Virus record (IMG/VR): IMGVR_UViG_3300046747_000043
Location: 1-47,514 of that record
Strand: one strand, 5' to 3'
DNA: 47,514 bases
Source: a virus
The notes beneath the pieces are model-generated. The model saw nothing but the letters and a program-made list of their open reading frames with translations, did not search any database and was not told the DNA's origin. Positions 1 to 7,067 of the stretch are shown here, one piece after another (the stretch's first letter is position 1; each line of letters starts with the position of its first letter). Both the position numbers and the translations under genes were made by a program.

Positions 1-174
1 ATATTTGGTAAAACCATCTTTGTCTATTTCAGGCATTTTAAATGGATCAATTGATTTTGGAAAATACTTTTTTAGTTCGTCGTGTTCTTTTTTAAGTATT
101 TCAATACTTATTGGAGTCAATTTTATTTTGACAACATCGTTCATATTAAATCTGATAACTTTTTCTTTAATCAT
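1..174 (-). CDS. Hypothetical protein, cut by the window edge
   Basis: The first 58 codons are visible and the reading frame runs off the left edge. The ATG overlaps the TGA of the upstream gene (ATGA), which indicates translational coupling. The visible part is lysine- and isoleucine-rich and clearly more AT-rich than its neighbours, with a charged stretch around residues 28-40. I do not recognise the family. Confidence 0.7.
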   Translation of the reverse strand, partial: MIKEKVIRFNMNDVVKIKLTPISIEILKKEHDELKKYFPKSIDPFKMPEIDKDGFTKY

Positions 175-347
175 CGCCGCGCATCCATGTCGTCTATCTG
201 CCCGAGCTTGCGCTTCATATCGTCGCGGTCTTTTTGCAGCTGCTTGAACTCGCCATCGTCCATTTCGCCGATTCTATGGCGAAACCGTGCCTCGCCGTAG
301 ATTTGGTCGATGATGCGCTCGAGCCAGCGTAGTATTGCGCGGATCAT
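171..347 (-). CDS. Small charged hypothetical protein
   Basis: This is a 58-aa reading frame with ATGA overlaps to both neighbours, the usual coupling in this operon. It is predicted to be helical and strongly charged: an amphipathic start with several isoleucines, then Glu/Asp/Lys/Arg-rich sequence to residue 58, so a short coiled coil is possible. Function unknown. The tight coupling on both sides is the main evidence that it is real. Confidence 0.7.
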   Translation of the reverse strand: MIRAILRWLERIIDQIYGEARFRHRIGEMDDGEFKQLQKDRDDMKRKLGQIDDMDARR

Positions 348-562
348 GTTAGCCTCGGCGGATCGGCGGTCAATTGCGGAGTGTTTGGAGTTACGTCGCG
401 CATCGGACTGTTTGGGCGATTAATTCCTTTTGTTGAAAATCCTTTTATGGAAAATCGAATAAGAGGATCGCCGATTCGGTGTTCTTCCTCAATAGACAAT
501 ACTATAGCGTCACCATCAATTATTTTTTTCGCTAACGATTCTGCCAAATCTTGAGTAGTCAT
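344..562 (-). CDS. Hypothetical protein
   Basis: The gene encodes 72 aa. I chose the ATG at 562 because it overlaps the TGA of the upstream methyltransferase (ATGA); the frame is open further upstream but that part only shadows the methyltransferase gene. The first 40 residues look like a small alpha/beta domain and the C-terminus is rich in Pro, Thr and Asn. No family recognised. Confidence 0.65.
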   Translation of the reverse strand: MTTQDLAESLAKKIIDGDAIVLSIEEEHRIGDPLIRFSIKGFSTKGINRPNSPMRDVTPNTPQLTADPPRLT

Positions 563-1104
563 TCCACCCTCACAAACCACGTCATCGAGTACGAAAGTTC
601 GAGGCGTTCCAGGCAGTCCTTGAAGTATTCGTGGACGGCGCGTTTGACCTCGCCCTGCTCCGGGTGGTCGTAGTCGTGACCGCCTATCCATCCGCCAGGC
701 TTGACCTTCGGATACCAGGAGGTGATGTCGCGCATCACGCCCGCGAAGGAATGGTCGGCGTCGATGAACACGAAGTCCATGCTCCGGTCGCGGATATCGT
801 TGGCGAAGTCGGCGGTGTCTTTGATGTGAGCGGTATACCGACCATGATATGGCGCGAGTCGTTTTAAAGTGTGTTTGAGCGCGTCGGTATACTCCTGCTG
901 ATCCATGCCGGCAATCTTGGCGCCACTGGTCGCGTAGGAATCGTCTGCCGTAGGCTTCTGCCACCGGTCGACAAGGTGAAGGAATAGATTTGACCGCGCC
1001 TTAAGCAGCCGTTCGGAAAGGCCTCCGTGCCAAACGCCGAGTTCCACCCCAGTAATCTCGCCTTGCGGAAGGCGGTCGAGTATTGCGTACCAACGTGTGC
1101 TCAT
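559..1104 (-). CDS. Class I SAM-dependent methyltransferase
   Basis: The protein (181 aa) has the Rossmann pattern of the Methyltransf_24 type. A glycine-containing segment GVELGVWHGG near residues 19-28 is motif I, and FIDADHSF near residue 112 carries the acidic residue and His typical of small phage methyltransferases. A KPGGWIGGHDYDHP segment follows. The substrate is unknown; sugars of glycans or small molecules are common for this group. The start at 1104 has a GGAGG-type ribosome site and overlaps the TGA upstream. A second methyltransferase and a glycosyltransferase lie in the same operon, suggesting modification of a surface or nucleic-acid sugar. Confidence 0.75.
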   Translation of the reverse strand: MSTRWYAILDRLPQGEITGVELGVWHGGLSERLLKARSNLFLHLVDRWQKPTADDSYATSGAKIAGMDQQEYTDALKHTLKRLAPYHGRYTAHIKDTADFANDIRDRSMDFVFIDADHSFAGVMRDITSWYPKVKPGGWIGGHDYDHPEQGEVKRAVHEYFKDCLERLELSYSMTWFVRVE

Positions 1105-1325
1105 GGTCTCGCCTCCAATGTTCCTTGCCAATTGTCTCGCAGAACCAGCGGTTGATCGCGCCCAGAGGATATTTCATATCGTCCGGTGAAATCGTATCCA
1201 GTTTCGTTTGGAACCGGTTTGTTCTCGCACCAGTACCATTGACCGAACCGGTTCATGCACCGATGCCAAGCCCATTCCGGCGCGTCCTTCCAGTCCGGTT
1301 TTATGTATTGTTCGGTCGCGTTCAT
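1101..1325 (-). CDS. Small Trp-rich hypothetical protein
   Basis: A 74-aa product with many tryptophans (WKDAPEWAWH, QWYWCENKP) typical of small phage proteins of unknown function. The ATG overlaps the upstream TGA (ATGA), and the stop overlaps the start of the methyltransferase downstream. Its composition suggests a compact beta-rich domain. No function assigned. Confidence 0.7.
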   Translation of the reverse strand: MNATEQYIKPDWKDAPEWAWHRCMNRFGQWYWCENKPVPNETGYDFTGRYEISSGRDQPLVLRDNWQGTLEARP

Positions 1326-1516
1326 AAGTATTTAACCACCCTTTTTACTGAAAGTTTGTGCTTGGTAATCGATCGCTCGGCTTCTGCTTCGGTGTTGTAA
1401 GTAACGACGGTGTCATAGTCGGGATTGTCTGAGGTCAGAAAATACCACCAGAACATGAAACGGCACTGCACCGCGAAAGCCTGTGTGTTGAGTTCAACTA
1501 TCCGATGGCGCTGCAT
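1322..1516 (-). CDS. Small hypothetical protein
   Basis: A 64-aa reading frame starting with ATG behind a good AGGAGA ribosome site, overlapping the end of the upstream gene by 23 nt and coupled (ATGA) to the next gene. It has an aromatic centre (FMFWWYFLTSDNPDYD) and a basic C-terminus, as in a small alpha/beta fold. No family recognised. Confidence 0.7.
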   Translation of the reverse strand: MQRHRIVELNTQAFAVQCRFMFWWYFLTSDNPDYDTVVTYNTEAEAERSITKHKLSVKRVVKYL

Positions 1517-1751
1517 TTTTAATCTCCTGCTCGTATTTCTGCTTTCGAAGTTCCCGAATTTGCTCGACCGTCTTGCCTTTGCGATCGGCCTTGGAGAGCT
1601 GCATCGATTCCCATGGCGGATGTTCGAGGATCATCTTTAGTTGCGCCTCGCTCAGTGCCTTGCGGTGCTTCATCAGCCAACGGAAGGTGGCCACGCGCTG
1701 TTGGAAAGACCTGATCGTGTTGATCAGATTTTTTGAAGTACCACCTCCCAA
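1494..1751 (-). CDS. Hypothetical basic helical protein, TTG start
   Basis: I chose the TTG at 1751 (85 aa) because a strong GGGGAGG site lies 6 nt upstream; the ATG at 1766 has no comparable site. The product is basic and mostly helical, with a long charged C-terminal helix (residues 50-85). It overlaps the upstream methyltransferase by 28 nt. Unknown function. The start is less certain than the frame. Confidence 0.65.
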   Translation of the reverse strand: MGGGTSKNLINTIRSFQQRVATFRWLMKHRKALSEAQLKMILEHPPWESMQLSKADRKGKTVEQIRELRKQKYEQEIKNAAPSDS

Positions 1752-2371
1752 TTGAGGCCTCCCCATTTTCTCGGAAATGCTCGGTTGATAACGACCCGGT
1801 ATTCGCTTGTCTCCGGGTAATCCCATTTTGTGGCGCGGACCTTAGAGAACTGTCGGAACCGGTCGAGTATCGGTTCGGATGTCTCAAGCTCGATGACGCC
1901 AAATTCGTCGGTCGACTTCGCTATGGCAAGGTGAATAATCACGAATCCACCGTGAACCAACACCCGGTCTATCTCGCTCAGGAAAGCGTCCGGGTTGTAT
2001 GAGTGGTCGAAAATGTTGGTGAACACGATGTTCTGTGATTCGTCTGGGTATTCCAGGCTGTGAATGTCGCCGGCCAGGACCAACGGCGGGCATGGCACAA
2101 GGTCTATACCTTCGGCATCAAGGTTCAAGTCTCGGAAGGCCTGGACCTCATGGCCATAGCGGGCGCCAAGGCAGAGCGCGGATTTTCCGTGCTTCCGGCT
2201 GAACTGTACTTCCTTGAGCGTCCGGCGAAACTTGGCGTGGAACCACTTAAGGCGCGTATTCCAGCGCTGTAGGAAGTACTCGCGTATCTTCGGGTCCAGC
2301 GTCTTAGACGACTGGTGGTCGACGTATTCCTGGTAGGTAGCATAGTGCTTGACGACGTTAATACCGTGCAT
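1724..2371 (-). CDS. Class I SAM-dependent methyltransferase
   Basis: The product (215 aa) has a methyltransferase core: ALCLGARYGHEVQAF is motif I, an acidic GIDLVP follows at the end of strand 2, and SQNIVFTNIFDHSYNPDAFLSEI corresponds to the motif IV region of Methyltransf_11-type enzymes, followed by LVHGGFVIIH. The N-terminal 70 residues are helical. I chose ATG 2371 for its GGAG site; the frame begins earlier inside the upstream gene. The acceptor is unknown. It neighbours a glycosyltransferase. Confidence 0.75.
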   Translation of the reverse strand: MHGINVVKHYATYQEYVDHQSSKTLDPKIREYFLQRWNTRLKWFHAKFRRTLKEVQFSRKHGKSALCLGARYGHEVQAFRDLNLDAEGIDLVPCPPLVLAGDIHSLEYPDESQNIVFTNIFDHSYNPDAFLSEIDRVLVHGGFVIIHLAIAKSTDEFGVIELETSEPILDRFRQFSKVRATKWDYPETSEYRVVINRAFPRKWGGLNWEVVLQKI

Positions 2372-2591
2372 CGATCGCTCCGTTGTACGCATCGATTTCT
2401 TTTTTCATTTCACCCATCGCTACTTTTGGTCCCTTCAAGGTAACGCGAACGGTAAAAAATCCGGTTTGAATCCAGGATATGCTCGGAAATCTGAATTTCA
2501 GATGTTCAAGCATTTCTTGAAGTTTCCAACTGGTGAAAATTGTCGATGTTATTTCTAAGCAGGACATTTCGTTAACTTCCTGGTCGTTCAT
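2358..2591 (-). CDS. Hypothetical protein
   Basis: A 77-aa frame with an AGGA ribosome site, overlapping the upstream glycosyltransferase by 20 nt and the downstream methyltransferase by 14 nt. The sequence looks like a mixed alpha/beta domain ending in an acidic helix. No motif recognised. Confidence 0.65.
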   Translation of the reverse strand: MNDQEVNEMSCLEITSTIFTSWKLQEMLEHLKFRFPSISWIQTGFFTVRVTLKGPKVAMGEMKKEIDAYNGAIDARY

Positions 2592-3282
2592 AAGTCCTCC
2601 AAATCTCAGCGATCTTGCGCAAGTGCGGCTGCATATCGGCTATTTGCATCTGTGACAGTACGGCCCGGCGCATCCGGCCTTTTATGTGGCAAACCTTCAC
2701 GTCCTCATCGAAATTTACCCAGTCGGCATCGCAAGCATTCCATCTTGAACATGGTATTTGGATCACTTTGGCGTCGAACTTGTATTTTTCGAGAACGAAC
2801 CCGAGCGAAGCTTGGTTCATGCCGGCGTATTTGTCTCGCCAGATTTTGTGCTCTTGCGGATCCTCATATAACCGTCGATTAGCTTGGGCCCACAGCGCGA
2901 GAAACTCACGGGCCCTATCGTTAGGTTTGGCATAAACCATACCGCCGTTGATCGGGTATTTTTGACCGTACCGATCGGTTAGTGCGACGTCGAAGTCTTT
3001 CTCGAAAACAGTTGATAGGTCGCCGGTCGCCAGCATATCGCAGTCGGCGAAAACGATAGGTTCGTCAGCGCGGTCCATTTCTTCTTTCCATATTTCGAGC
3101 TTTACGGTGTTCGAGGTAAAGTGCGTATGGCTGACGTTGACCGGAACCTTGGGAGCCGGTATTCGGTGGCTGATGAACTTGGCGTTAGGCATATACCGCG
3201 CTGCCGATTTCTCGAACACGCGAAGCAGCCTGGTATAGTCCATCGTTCCTTCAAAGTCGAACTGCACGGTTATGATCTTCAT
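2572..3282 (-). CDS. GT-A fold glycosyltransferase-like protein
   Basis: The protein (236 aa) resembles nucleotide-sugar transferases of the GT-A fold. Residues around 76-84 read VFADCDMLA, with the metal-binding DxD motif (DCD). A glycine-rich acceptor segment (NGGMVYAK, about residue 112) and a C-terminal HIKGRMR, the His/Lys/Gly element often binding the diphosphate, are present. It probably transfers a sugar from a nucleotide donor to an unknown acceptor, perhaps modified phage DNA or a host surface glycan. The ATG overlaps the upstream TGA. Two methyltransferases downstream support a sugar-modification pathway, which is inference. Confidence 0.7.
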   Translation of the reverse strand: MKIITVQFDFEGTMDYTRLLRVFEKSAARYMPNAKFISHRIPAPKVPVNVSHTHFTSNTVKLEIWKEEMDRADEPIVFADCDMLATGDLSTVFEKDFDVALTDRYGQKYPINGGMVYAKPNDRAREFLALWAQANRRLYEDPQEHKIWRDKYAGMNQASLGFVLEKYKFDAKVIQIPCSRWNACDADWVNFDEDVKVCHIKGRMRRAVLSQMQIADMQPHLRKIAEIWRTYERPGS

Positions 3283-3461
3283 TGTTCTGATTTTCTCTGT
3301 CGCAGTTTAATAATCATTGCATCTGCATAAACAGCAGCCGTTTCGGTATTTTCCTCAATTGCTGCTCCGCGATGGTGGACGCTCATATTGATATTGCTAA
3401 GGATAGCCGCTGCCTGTTCCGACCAAATCTTGTCTTCGTGAGAATCTTTAATCTCGATCAT
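3279..3461 (-). CDS. Small hypothetical protein
   Basis: A 60-aa product. The ATG at 3461 overlaps the TGA of the upstream gene, so the longer open frame upstream is not used. It is acidic at the N-terminus and basic at the C-terminus, likely two helices, with a VHHRGAAIEENTETAA turn. No family recognised. Confidence 0.65.
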   Translation of the reverse strand: MIEIKDSHEDKIWSEQAAAILSNINMSVHHRGAAIEENTETAAVYADAMIIKLRQRKSEQ

Positions 3462-3706
3462 AGTTTCACCCCGAACGGCTCGTTCGTATCCGCAAACCGC
3501 AAAAAACACCACGCGCCATCGCGTTTCATCGACGAGAAGGAACTCGCATGGTTTCCGTCGCGTAGGTCCACGGCCTGTCGCACAAATAGGAACGCGAGTC
3601 CGGTCTTGTCGAACGCGCTAATGGTCGTGACCAAGTGCTGGAATCGAACCGGCCGGCGCATCGCCTGTATTAGTTCGTCGTCGGTAAAGTCTCGGTAGTC
3701 GTCCAC
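3458..3706 (-). CDS. Hypothetical protein, GTG start
   Basis: This 82-aa product starts at a GTG preceded by AGGAGG with 4 nt spacing, inside the end of the upstream gene (37-nt overlap). The first residues (DDYRDFTDDELIQAM) form an acidic amphipathic helix and the rest looks like a small beta domain. Function unknown. The GTG plus ribosome site decided the start over an in-frame codon further upstream. Confidence 0.65.
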   Translation of the reverse strand: MDDYRDFTDDELIQAMRRPVRFQHLVTTISAFDKTGLAFLFVRQAVDLRDGNHASSFSSMKRDGAWCFLRFADTNEPFGVKL

Positions 3707-4056
3707 GTTCCCTCCTGTATTTCTGTCGGCCGCGCATACTCGCCCGGGTCGGCGTTCTTCTGCCTCCAAGGTATCTTAACCTGGACCGAATCGATCTCGG
3801 TTCCGCCGAGGTACAGGTGGTAGGTAATGATCTGGCCGAGCTTCTCTACCACCTCCGTATAGTTCAACTCTCGTTGAACGGCGAAGTTCGACCAATAGCG
3901 CCTTTGCTCGTCGGCGTGGTTTTGCGTCATCATCCATGGAATATCGTCCGGGTTGGGAGGCATACGCGCCAGCACGACAGCGATGGACCCGCAAATGGCT
4001 ATAACTAACACCACCAGAACCGATTTAACGGCCTGGCGGGGATTTTGCGCCCTCAT
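3670..4056 (-). CDS. Membrane-anchored hypothetical protein
   Basis: A 128-aa protein with one N-terminal membrane segment (about residues 11-31, SVLVVLVIAICGSIAVVLA) preceded by basic residues, so the C-terminal domain would lie in the periplasm or the segment serves as an uncleaved signal. The remainder is soluble and unremarkable. The start overlaps the TGA of the Acb2-like gene. It could be a superinfection-exclusion or envelope protein, but nothing in the sequence decides this. Confidence 0.7.
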   Translation of the reverse strand: MRAQNPRQAVKSVLVVLVIAICGSIAVVLARMPPNPDDIPWMMTQNHADEQRRYWSNFAVQRELNYTEVVEKLGQIITYHLYLGGTEIDSVQVKIPWRQKNADPGEYARPTEIQEGTWTTTETLPTTN

Positions 4057-4274
4057 GCTTCCGATTCCGATCGCGGTCGGATCACGCCGGCATTTGCCCA
4101 GAACACCGCTTCTTGTAGCTTTCTAAGCGCCTCGTCCTTTTCTTCGGACTCCGGCACCGATTGCTCAATGACGTGCGCGAGTTTCTTCGCCATCGTTCGG
4201 ATGGTAAATGTTTTCTCGCGCTTGTCGTCGTCTATCGGGTGCGACATGAAGGAAATATCAATAGGCGTTCGCAT
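4053..4274 (-). CDS. acb2: Acb2/Tad1-hairpin-domain protein (putative anti-CBASS cyclic-nucleotide sponge)
   Basis: The product (73 aa) ends in the signature of the Acb2 family: an amphipathic helix (KKLAHVIEQSVPES), EKDEALRKL, then EAVFWANAGV and a basic tail. In studied phages Acb2 forms hexamers that bind cyclic di- and trinucleotides and so block CBASS signalling; that role is inferred here from the pattern. I chose ATG 4274 because AAGGAG lies 9 nt upstream; the first in-frame ATG (4301) lies inside the promoter element. It is the first gene of its unit, directly behind a terminator and the GGTAGTAATATG element, consistent with independent, probably early, expression. Confidence 0.75.
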   Translation of the reverse strand: MRTPIDISFMSHPIDDDKREKTFTIRTMAKKLAHVIEQSVPESEEKDEALRKLQEAVFWANAGVIRPRSESEA

Positions 4275-4298
4275 TGACGTGGTCTCCTTGGTAATAGG

Positions 4299-4326
4299 CA
4301 TATTACTACCTTTTATACTAATTGGG
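4299..4326 (-). promoter_or_regulatory. Conserved promoter element copy 1 (upstream of acb2-like gene)
   Basis: It reads AGTATAAAAGGTAGTAATATG on the minus strand in two adjoining blocks (4311-4319 and 4299-4310). Nineteen bases are identical to the element before the RNA locus at 15.99 kb, and the GGTAGTARTRTT core recurs at 11.85 and 17.75 kb. TAATAT could serve as a -10 box, with TTCCCA about 17 nt upstream. Confidence 0.6.
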
Positions 4327-4340
4327 AATAGCAGAAGTGC

Positions 4341-4365
4341 AAAAAAAAACCGGCCCGAAGGCCGG
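4341..4365 (-). terminator. Rho-independent terminator
   Basis: On the minus strand a perfect 6-bp stem CCGGCC/GGCCGG closes a TTCG tetraloop and is followed by nine T residues. It lies just after the stop of the 4370-4705 gene and closes the replication and recombination unit before the acb2 promoter. Confidence 0.9.
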
Positions 4366-4369
4366 AGTG

Positions 4370-4705
4370 TTAGGCGCCGACTTTATTCTCGAACTCGAGC
4401 CATAGTTGATTCATGGCATCGATTTCGGTGGCGGTCAGCGGTTTGCGGTAAACATCGTGCTGCAAACTGACTTTCCAGTACTCGCCGATGAAGTCGTTCA
4501 GGTTAGCCGTATTTTCCGTTTCATGGGCTATAACAAGCACGATTTCGACGTGCTTCTTTCGTCCGGGCTTAACCTGTACCTTGGTGACTTTCGCGTCAGC
4601 ATCGAAACCAACACGGCTGATTATTTCCGGCAGCTTCTCCCGGTAGTTCACCATATCTTGAGCCGCGGCGATAGTCTCCGCGCCTTCTTCTTCGTCACTA
4701 ACCAT
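4370..4705 (-). CDS. Hypothetical acidic protein
   Basis: A 111-aa protein translated from ATG 4705 behind AAGGAGG. It is acidic at both ends, with a central beta-rich basic segment (KVTKVQVKPGRKKHVEIVLVIA, about residues 39-60). It is the last gene before the 4.35-kb terminator. I do not recognise the family. Confidence 0.7.
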   Translation of the reverse strand: MVSDEEEGAETIAAAQDMVNYREKLPEIISRVGFDADAKVTKVQVKPGRKKHVEIVLVIAHETENTANLNDFIGEYWKVSLQHDVYRKPLTATEIDAMNQLWLEFENKVGA

Positions 4706-4744
4706 AAGACCTCCTTACCTGTTTCGCGCCAGGCTGCGCCTTAT

Positions 4745-4966
4745 TTAAGAATGAATGTGCCGGCGTCGGATGTTGTCGGCATACTTGGCTTTAGTGCGCC
4801 ATCGACCCGGGCACCCGCGGTTCAAGCACCGAACCTCGGAATAGGCGGATCGCTGTTCGCGGCCACCGTTGAAGCTCGAGTGGTTCTGATGATCCTGAAC
4901 AACCTCGAGGTTCGTGTGATCGCCAGCCAATCGCCCGCAGGTGCATTTTATTTTAATCGGATTCAT
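4745..4966 (-). CDS. Small Cys/His zinc-binding-like protein
   Basis: This 73-aa product carries CTCGRLAGDH near the N-terminus and CLNRGC in the middle, a Cys/His arrangement compatible with a zinc site, in a basic context (WRTKAKY, RRRHIH). It could bind nucleic acid. The ATG overlaps the upstream TGA. Compared with HNH proteins it lacks the second His, so a nuclease call is not supported. Confidence 0.6.
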   Translation of the reverse strand: MNPIKIKCTCGRLAGDHTNLEVVQDHQNHSSFNGGREQRSAYSEVRCLNRGCPGRWRTKAKYADNIRRRHIHS

Positions 4967-5289
4967 GATTCGACTCGTGGTTTTATTTTGATGCCGAGAT
5001 CAGACAAAGCGAATAACTTTTTTTCAACCGGTTCGGCCGGCGGGAGTTTCTTATAGCAGCTTTCATGAGTAGCCGTCGCGGTGGCGACTGCTAAAAATCC
5101 CCAAAGTAACAATTTCCACGGGTGGGAAGTAGTAATCAAATACCGGCCTTCTGCGTTCCCTGGTAACGCTTCTATCACTTTCAGTACTTCCGAAAGCGAT
5201 CCTATTTCGATCGATTCCTTTATAACATCCGGTTTTCCGGGTATACCAAGGAACGAGACGACGTCACCCTTAACTATTTCATCGTTCAT
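4963..5289 (-). CDS. Membrane-associated hypothetical protein
   Basis: A 108-aa protein with one hydrophobic segment around residues 59-73 (LLLWGFLAVATATATH) and soluble flanks. The ATG at 5289 has a GGAGAG ribosome site and overlaps the end of the helicase loader gene by 11 nt. No motif beyond the membrane segment is recognised. Confidence 0.65.
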   Translation of the reverse strand: MNDEIVKGDVVSFLGIPGKPDVIKESIEIGSLSEVLKVIEALPGNAEGRYLITTSHPWKLLLWGFLAVATATATHESCYKKLPPAEPVEKKLFALSDLGIKIKPRVES

Positions 5290-6226
5290 AGACTCTCCGC
5301 AAAATCCTGTAATCGTTTTCGGGACCACCGCCGAATTTCACGATCCGGCAGTAACCGAATAGCCGCGAAACGATGGCTTGCTCAAACTTACGGCTTATTT
5401 CTTCCTCAGATTCCAGATTCGTGGTGCCGACAATGGCGATGCCTTCCTGGATCAGCCGATTGTACAATCCGAACACTTGACCGCGCATCCACTCTTTGTC
5501 GGTCGGTATACGGTCCATATCGTCGATAATAACGATGCTGTTTTCGAGTAGCGAACCGATATATCCGCGATGGTCGTCGGACTTAATGATCCGTTCCGCA
5601 AGGTCGTCGATGTGAATGAACGCGCCCTGGATCATCGGGTTGGCGTCCAATATGTCTTTAAGGATATTCAAAGCGCACCGAGTCTTTCCGGTTCCAGGGT
5701 AACCACAAAGGATGAGCCCTTCACCGCGACGCCACTCATTTCCGCTGGCATACTTAGCGCATTCGTCCATAGCGCGGTTAATCGCCGCCCGGTTTATTTC
5801 TTTCTCGCTCGGGAAAACCCGGGTGTCCCAATTGTCCCACGATATTTCCCATTCATCCTCGGGAATGTGAGCGTTCCGGTATCGGCTCATCTTGTATCGC
5901 TGGCGAATGTCTTTCTCGGCCTCGGCGCGTTCTTTGTCGATTACGCAAGTGCAGTCTGGAATGAAGTACGTTAATTCGGTGATTTTGTTTTTCGAGTTTA
6001 CCTTCACCCACGGTTTTTGGCATTCGCGGCAAGGACCGCCGGCCAGCTCCATTTCGGCGAGGTACACTTGCGCCTCCGGGTAGTTCCGTTCGCGCATAGT
6101 TTTGATCGTGAGTCGCGCCGCAGCCTCGGCGTTCTCTTGCGAGAAAATATCCGCCATTTGCCGCAGTTCGACGTTCTGATCTCCAATCGGAACCGAACCG
6201 TCACCGATCCGTATTATTTCGCTCAA
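5279..6226 (-). CDS. DnaC-like AAA+ helicase loader, TTG start
   Basis: The protein (315 aa) is an AAA+ ATPase: Walker A GYPGTGKT at about 175-182, Walker B IVIIDDMD at about 231-238, and sensor-1 GTTN with an arginine-containing SRLFGY segment near the end, as in DnaC/IstB-type loaders. The N-terminal part has a CREC plus CTC arrangement (residues 66-69 and 92-94) likely binding zinc, as in several helicase-loader N-domains. It should load the replicative helicase at the origin located in the gene upstream. I chose TTG 6226 for its GAGGAG site with 6 nt spacing; it overlaps the initiator gene by 26 nt. Confidence 0.85.
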   Translation of the reverse strand: MSEIIRIGDGSVPIGDQNVELRQMADIFSQENAEAAARLTIKTMRERNYPEAQVYLAEMELAGGPCRECQKPWVKVNSKNKITELTYFIPDCTCVIDKERAEAEKDIRQRYKMSRYRNAHIPEDEWEISWDNWDTRVFPSEKEINRAAINRAMDECAKYASGNEWRRGEGLILCGYPGTGKTRCALNILKDILDANPMIQGAFIHIDDLAERIIKSDDHRGYIGSLLENSIVIIDDMDRIPTDKEWMRGQVFGLYNRLIQEGIAIVGTTNLESEEEISRKFEQAIVSRLFGYCRIVKFGGGPENDYRILRRVYER

Positions 6227-7067
6227 CTGGCGCTCCTCTGTTTGCGGCCTTGGATAACAAATCGAATCCGGCCGTCCCTGGTTGAACCTTACTATTTTCG
6301 TTACTAACAATACTACCATTGTTTTTAATTTTAGGCAAAATTGTGTCGTATTTTTTCCGAAGCTTATCCCCGGACATAATCACCGTCGCCCATCCGTGCC
6401 AGTTTGAACCAGGCGGATCGCCGCCCGGATGGTAATCGCGCTTGATCCAATGAATAACTTTCGCCACTTCCTTCGCGTCGCGCTTATTAACCCGGATCAG
6501 CAAGTCGATGTCCCGAGCCCACCCTTGCAAAACCTTCTCGGTCGGTGGTCCTGCTGGTAGGTACTGCGGATCGATGGTGAGATGCTCTTTGCGCAGAAGT
6601 ACCGCGAGCCGGTACGGCACCGATTCGGGGTCGTACATCTTCGGTTTAATATCTGGTTTAATATCTGGTTTAATATCTGGTATAGGTTGGTCATTTTCCG
6701 CCAATCCATTGGCTGTTTTCGACCAATGGATTGGCTGTTTTTCAACAATCGATTGGTCTAGAAACTCCGACTCAGTTTTGAACGCATACCAGCTTGTCCG
6801 ATCGTAAGCGGTGTCGTTGTAATTACCTTTTATCAAAACCTGCTGACTAATCAGGCTTTCTAAAACCCTTTTTATTTTCCCATCGTTCCAATAAGGAAAA
6901 AATGCCAATAAAGCGCGTCTTGAAGTCCAAGACCACCAATGGTCATCCTGAAAATTACGGTCGTTACGTTGGTTGGTTAGTATCCAGAAACGGAAATGGC
7001 TTATTAAAATCGCTTCGTCCACGCCGTATTTTATAGCGTGGTCTGTGTCAAAAATATGCGATGTCAT
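6201..7067 (-). CDS. Phage replication initiator (lambda O / replisome-organiser-like) with internal origin
   Basis: The 288-aa protein has an N-terminal winged-helix-like region (residues 1-95; WSWTSRRALLAFFPYWNDGKIKRVLESL resembles the DNA-binding part of phage replication proteins), a low-complexity linker with three tandem PDIK repeats (about 130-141), and a C-terminal helical domain. It precedes a DnaC-like loader, the usual initiator-loader order. The linker DNA holds three 22-bp-spaced repeats and AT-rich 12-mers, so the gene probably contains the origin, as lambda O does. The start overlaps the TGA of the HNH gene. Homology is judged from layout and pattern, not from a search. Confidence 0.7.
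   Translation of the reverse strand: MTSHIFDTDHAIKYGVDEAILISHFRFWILTNQRNDRNFQDDHWWSWTSRRALLAFFPYWNDGKIKRVLESLISQQVLIKGNYNDTAYDRTSWYAFKTESEFLDQSIVEKQPIHWSKTANGLAENDQPIPDIKPDIKPDIKPKMYDPESVPYRLAVLLRKEHLTIDPQYLPAGPPTEKVLQGWARDIDLLIRVNKRDAKEVAKVIHWIKRDYHPGGDPPGSNWHGWATVIMSGDKLRKKYDTILPKIKNNGSIVSNENSKVQPGTAGFDLLSKAANRGAPVERNNTDR
6645..6760 (-). other. Putative replication origin: 22-bp iterons and AT-rich 12-mers inside the initiator gene
   Basis: On the plus strand ATTGG occurs at 6708, 6730 and 6752, exactly 22 bp apart, with the first two copies extended to ATTGGCTGTTTT. A perfect 13-bp inverted repeat (6700-6712 and 6723-6735) overlaps them. Next to these, the 12-mer TTTAATATCTGG repeats three times in tandem (6645-6680). 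Iterons beside an AT-rich repeat tract match the organisation of lambda-type origins. Confidence 0.6.

Noticed and set aside
563-964. Longer form of the 344-562 gene
   Set aside because: The extra part shadows the methyltransferase gene, and the ATG at 562 is coupled to its stop.
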